This document shows positions 60,652-64,000 of a DNA stretch of 64,000 nucleotides, piece after piece. Source of the DNA: Chitinophaga silvisoli (GTDB taxonomy: Bacteria; Bacteroidota; Bacteroidia; Chitinophagales; Chitinophagaceae); the NCBI RefSeq assembly GCF_003412465.1, contig NZ_QTJV01000007.1:1-64000 (forward strand), read 5' to 3'. The position numbers and the translations under genes were made by a program. Each line of letters begins with the position of its first letter. Position 1 is the stretch's first letter. The notes under the pieces are model-generated. The model did not search any database. It saw nothing but the letters and a program-made list of their open reading frames with translations, and was not told where the DNA came from.

Positions 60652-62499
60652 ATGGCTTTATATACCCAAACCTCTGTATCAATAGGAGATGAACAATTCA
60701 GGCAATTTCATTCCCTTCACCTCAAACAATCCATGACAGGGCATCATTCCCTGGAAATCAAGATTGGATACGATTGGTTACTCAAATTAGGGAAGGACCC
60801 CGTCTCTTCCGGGCAATCTTTTTTAGGCAAGGAAGTACGGATGACCGTCGAAAGTATGGAAGGCACCGGCAACGGTAGTCCACTATCCTTTAATGGTGTC
60901 GTTACTGCTGTCACCTTCGGCAAGGAAAGCAACTCGATCAATGGTCACTGTACCGTTTATGCATCCAGTCCAACCATCCTGCTCGATGGCAACCCGCATA
61001 TTCAGTCCTTCGAAACGCAGAACCTCGCCAACATTGTCAACACCGTTTTAAAAACCAGCAGCGCCTTCCCCGGCTCTCCTGAAGTAAACCCGGAGCACAC
61101 TACACAGCTGAAATATATTGTGCAGTACAAAGAAACCGGTTTTCAGTTCCTCCAGCGCTTATCCCAGCGCTATGGCGAATGGTTCTTCTACAACGGACAA
61201 CGCATCATTTTCGGGAAAAACACCCCGCAAAAAGTGACCCTCTATCACCAGGTAAACCTGGTAGATTACAATATTTCACTCAGAGCCGTTCCCAACAACC
61301 AGGCCCTGAAAGGACAGGAATACAGGAACTATTCTGATGTGGAGTTCAATACGAATGCTATCTCCGTCGGCAACGTAGACAACTATACGCAAAACGCGAA
61401 GACCGTAAGCGATAAACTCTATAACCGGGCCTTTATCTACAAAGTTCCCCACGCTTTCAGCAGCAATGCCAAAGAAGAACTGGAGAATACCGGTAAGCGC
61501 CAGCAACAGGCACAGATGGCCCGGATGGTCAGCATCAACGGCCGCAGCAAAAGTACCGCCCTGCGCCTTGGCGATACCATCAGCATCCAGGAAAATATCT
61601 TCGCCACTGCCGATCATGGTGAATTCTTCCTCACCTCGCTGGAACATTTCGTAGATGGAAACGGTGAATATTATAACCTCTTCGAAGGGATCCCCGCCGC
61701 TACTGCCGTTCCTCCCATGGACATCGAAAACATTCCTTACTGCGAAGCCCAAAGTGCCGTAGTAGTTGAAAATTTCGACCCCAAAGGACTGGGCCGCGTA
61801 CGGGTACGCTTTAGCTGGCAAAATGGGATGACCCCCTGGGTACGCATCATACAGCCTCATGGCGGTGGCGACAAAGGCTTCTATTTCCTGCCGGAAACAG
61901 GCGAAGAAGTATGGGTTGACTTCGAAGGCGGTAATCCCGAAGCGCCCTACGTCACCGGTACACTCTATAACGGTGGCGGGAAAACGGACTATGGAGATGC
62001 TGACAACAATATCAAGGCCATCAGGACCCGCAGCGGCCACACCATCCGGCTCGATGATACTGCCGGCCAGGAATTCATCACCATCAATGACAAGGGTGGC
62101 AACACCATCATCATGGATACCAATGGCCAGAACATCTCCATCTCAGCCTTGCAGAACATCAAAATACAGGCCCGGAACATCAACATCATCGCCGTTGAAA
62201 GCGTAGATGTGACTGCCGGTACCTACCTCACCAACAGTGCCGGTTATGACCTCACTGCCAGCGCAGGCATGAACATTATGCACAATGCCGGCGATAGCAT
62301 CACCCAATATTCTGTCAATGACTACAAACTGAGCGCAACCAACATTACCAAGATTGCATCAGAAAATATGGACGTGCAGGCCAAAAGCATTGAGAAAACG
62401 GCCGAACAGGTAAAGGTGGACAGCTCTAAAGAAGAGATGACCATCAACTCCGGGAAGTCAGTCGCCATCAAGAGCGCAGAGAAATCCAAACTATTCTGA
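60652..62499 (+). CDS. T6SS VgrG-like spike protein
   Basis: A 615-aa Vgr-family protein, the tip of a type VI secretion system. Residues about 1-335 are gp27-like (SIGDEQFRQFHSLHLKQSMTGHHSLEIKI ... YIVQYKETGFQFLQRLSQRYGEWFFYNGQRIIFG); about 370-460 hold the gp5 OB fold (VENFDPKGLGRVRVRFSWQNGMTPWVRI, GEEVWVDFEGGNPEAPYVTG); about 470-610 form the needle with repeated NI- and S-rich beta-helix (INDKGGNTIIMDTNGQNISISALQNIKI). A DUF3289 protein follows 23 nt downstream, so a VgrG-loaded effector is likely. No T6SS sheath genes are in the window. Confidence 0.95.
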   Translation: MALYTQTSVSIGDEQFRQFHSLHLKQSMTGHHSLEIKIGYDWLLKLGKDPVSSGQSFLGKEVRMTVESMEGTGNGSPLSFNGVVTAVTFGKESNSINGHCTVYASSPTILLDGNPHIQSFETQNLANIVNTVLKTSSAFPGSPEVNPEHTTQLKYIVQYKETGFQFLQRLSQRYGEWFFYNGQRIIFGKNTPQKVTLYHQVNLVDYNISLRAVPNNQALKGQEYRNYSDVEFNTNAISVGNVDNYTQNAKTVSDKLYNRAFIYKVPHAFSSNAKEELENTGKRQQQAQMARMVSINGRSKSTALRLGDTISIQENIFATADHGEFFLTSLEHFVDGNGEYYNLFEGIPAATAVPPMDIENIPYCEAQSAVVVENFDPKGLGRVRVRFSWQNGMTPWVRIIQPHGGGDKGFYFLPETGEEVWVDFEGGNPEAPYVTGTLYNGGGKTDYGDADNNIKAIRTRSGHTIRLDDTAGQEFITINDKGGNTIIMDTNGQNISISALQNIKIQARNINIIAVESVDVTAGTYLTNSAGYDLTASAGMNIMHNAGDSITQYSVNDYKLSATNITKIASENMDVQAKSIEKTAEQVKVDSSKEEMTINSGKSVAIKSAEKSKLF

Positions 62500-62522
62500 T
62501 CCTCATCTTTAATTGAAAAACC

Positions 62523-63920
62523 ATGGGAGATAACAGTACGGGAAACCTCGTCATTGTCGCCAAGAACTATACTGAAAACGGTGAGAAAGTGCGCTGGAAC
62601 AGTGCAGGGGAAACCAACCTGCAATCCGGCAAACGGATCAACATCCACGGTAAACAGGAAGGCGTTTCCTTTCACAAAAATGACCCCGTTGTACTCAACG
62701 CCGGCACTACCGTCAAAGTACTGAAGGTAGAAGGCCCCAGAAGCGTTGTCAATGGTAATACCTACGAATTCAAAGCGACCTCTTTCAGCGAACAGTTACC
62801 CGACAACCAGCTCCGCCTGGTAGCCTGGGCCTTTTCGTTTGACGGCGGTAAAACGATCACCCATTTCAAAACCGGTACCACCCGCGTAGAAAAAGGCGTG
62901 GCCTATAAATCTATCACCGTCGATGGCAATACCGTCGATAAGGAAGTGAGTGTCTATGCCTTCTTCCGCAAGCCGGATACGAAAGTCGTAGCCACTACAA
63001 AAATCATTTATCTGCCACTGGTCGTAGACGTATACCGTACACCCGGCCTCAATGAAGACGGTACCGATATCGCCAACGATATGGCCTATGGAAAAGGCGT
63101 GGCTAAACGACCTGTATATACGAAAGGAGAAGTAGATGCCTATAAAAATTCTTACGTCAACAACGGGTTCGACCTTAAAAAAGATGCGAAATTCGCCAAT
63201 GCTGCCAGCAACGGTACCTACAGCGCTATCTACAACGAAAAGCAGATCCTGGATACCGGCTACCTGATGCAACTGTCCAACGCAGCCGGTAGTGACGATG
63301 CCCTCTTCATGGACTTCAGGGTAATGGTGGAAGCCATGGCCCGGGGAGATCTGAATGACAACATCAAGGCGATGATCAGCAAGTTCCAGAAGAACGAAGG
63401 TGGTGTTTATGAGAATGCCAAACTCACCGCCGCTGCACAGGCCAATCCCTCTACCCAGCGCTTCTGCACAGGGATTGAAGATGAAATGGCTGAGCGGATC
63501 AAAAAAGCCGGCGGCGAACTGATCACCATGGAAGATAAGACCGTATACACCGGTAGTGAAGCTGGCTATAAAACCTCGCATCCCTACGGCCACCCGGCCT
63601 ATCCCTACAGCAGGGATTACAACCTCTTCACAGGTCTGACCATCGCTGTCAATGACGTATGGAGCTATAAGGTAACGCTCCTGAGTTTTAAGCAGACAGG
63701 CGACAATTATAAGGCCCGCTACGAAGTGCAGCTCTGGGACCACTTCGGTCTCGACCTCCCTGATATGGAAAAGTTTTATTCCTGGGGTGCCGGCTTCCGC
63801 GCCTGGTTCCTCCTGCAACATCTCAGGGGCTATAAACCATTCTTAACTAAAATGGTATTCACAAAGGAATTTTCCGGCAATATAAAAGAGGGTGCGCAGG
63901 AAAGGAAAAATAAGCGATAA
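62523..63920 (+). CDS. DUF3289-type candidate T6SS effector
   Basis: A 465-aa protein without signal peptide. Residues about 1-190 look like an adaptor for the spike, with Ig-like strands (GETNLQSGKRINIHGKQEGVSFHKNDPVVLNAGTTVKVLKVEGPR). About 335-455 match DUF3289: SHPYGHPAYPYSRDYNLFTGLTIAVNDVWSYKV, YEVQLWDHFGLDLPDMEKFYSWGAGFRAWFLLQHLRGYKPF. DUF3289 occurs near Vgr and Rhs genes and its activity is not settled. Cargo status is inferred from the 23-nt distance to vgrG and the following lipoprotein gene, which overlaps it by one base. Confidence 0.82.
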   Translation: MGDNSTGNLVIVAKNYTENGEKVRWNSAGETNLQSGKRINIHGKQEGVSFHKNDPVVLNAGTTVKVLKVEGPRSVVNGNTYEFKATSFSEQLPDNQLRLVAWAFSFDGGKTITHFKTGTTRVEKGVAYKSITVDGNTVDKEVSVYAFFRKPDTKVVATTKIIYLPLVVDVYRTPGLNEDGTDIANDMAYGKGVAKRPVYTKGEVDAYKNSYVNNGFDLKKDAKFANAASNGTYSAIYNEKQILDTGYLMQLSNAAGSDDALFMDFRVMVEAMARGDLNDNIKAMISKFQKNEGGVYENAKLTAAAQANPSTQRFCTGIEDEMAERIKKAGGELITMEDKTVYTGSEAGYKTSHPYGHPAYPYSRDYNLFTGLTIAVNDVWSYKVTLLSFKQTGDNYKARYEVQLWDHFGLDLPDMEKFYSWGAGFRAWFLLQHLRGYKPFLTKMVFTKEFSGNIKEGAQERKNKR

Positions 63921-64000
63921 TGAAGTATACTTTTTTACTACTATTAACTTTTGAACTCTTTGCCTGTTCATCCAAACCTACAGGCCCGCATGTGATCTAT
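63920..64000 (+). CDS. Lipoprotein N terminus, candidate immunity protein (3' partial)
   Basis: ATG at 63920 shares its A with the TAA of the DUF3289 gene (TAATG). The first 27 codons give MKYTFLLLLTFELFACSSKP with lipobox FAC and a Ser after the Cys. The rest lies beyond the window. In T6SS loci a lipoprotein immediately after an effector that acts in the periplasm is often its immunity factor; this fits but is not shown here. Confidence 0.65.
   Translation, partial: MKYTFLLLLTFELFACSSKPTGPHVIY

Noticed and set aside
51203..64000. CRISPR array or insertion sequence behind the short repeats
   Set aside because: Repeat units are contiguous without unique spacers, and no transposase or terminal inverted repeats were seen.

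Overview
The window looks like the chromosome of a gliding, predatory or saprophytic Bacteroidetes bacterium, most likely Chitinophaga or a close relative. The evidence is a type IX secretion (T9SS) adhesin with a gliding-motility C-terminal signal, a PorP/SprF partner, TAnnTTTG promoter boxes, LytTR two-component genes, Bacteroidetes-type VgrG, many AraC and SDR genes, and weak or absent Shine-Dalgarno sequences. No rRNA, tRNA, insertion sequence, CRISPR array or phage was seen.

Layout. 1-7.0 kb: 3' part of a giant tandem-repeat T9SS cargo protein, its PorP/SprF-type outer-membrane partner and a TPR/PD40 protein. 7.0-9.3 kb: AraC regulator facing a ubiX-yhbP pair whose ubiD partner is a frameshifted remnant. 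9.4-18.9 kb: GH2 glycosidase, ring-cleaving dioxygenase with a sigma-54 activator, AraC/SDR pairs and an alpha/beta hydrolase. 18.9-26.3 kb: a LytTR two-component system upstream of a TolC-HlyD-ABC exporter operon; matching paired LytTR-type boxes sit in front of both units. 26.4-39.9 kb: ArsR/SRPBCC pair with a double operator, glycosyltransferase, PAP2 phosphatase, adhE, OFA-type transporter, an exported HisC-like aminotransferase, HxlR/esterase pair, SDR, Tat-exported sugar isomerase-like protein and a CBS-containing site-2 protease. 40-51 kb: MFS exporter, DUF1266 and DUF2892 proteins, two lineage-specific proteins, Rieske-FAD oxidoreductase with CinA, esterase, SRPBCC, a seven-haem cytochrome and a DUF4197 lipoprotein. 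51-60 kb: a long structured inverted repeat, NDH-2, GH29 fucosidase, DUF892 ferritin-like protein, an orphan TPP riboswitch, an HTTM three-gene operon and a large FtsX/MacB-type permease; four short tandem repeats lie between these genes. 60-64 kb: a T6SS VgrG, a DUF3289-type candidate effector and the start of a lipoprotein that may be its immunity partner.

The strongest unexplained signal is at about 54,998-55,171: a sigma-54-like promoter, a complete TPP aptamer and an intrinsic terminator with no gene behind them, which together resemble a free-standing regulatory RNA. Other leads are the exported aminotransferase, the LytTR regulon, the ubiD ruin, the VgrG-linked effector module and the repeated use of 21-bp-spaced direct repeats upstream of metabolic genes.
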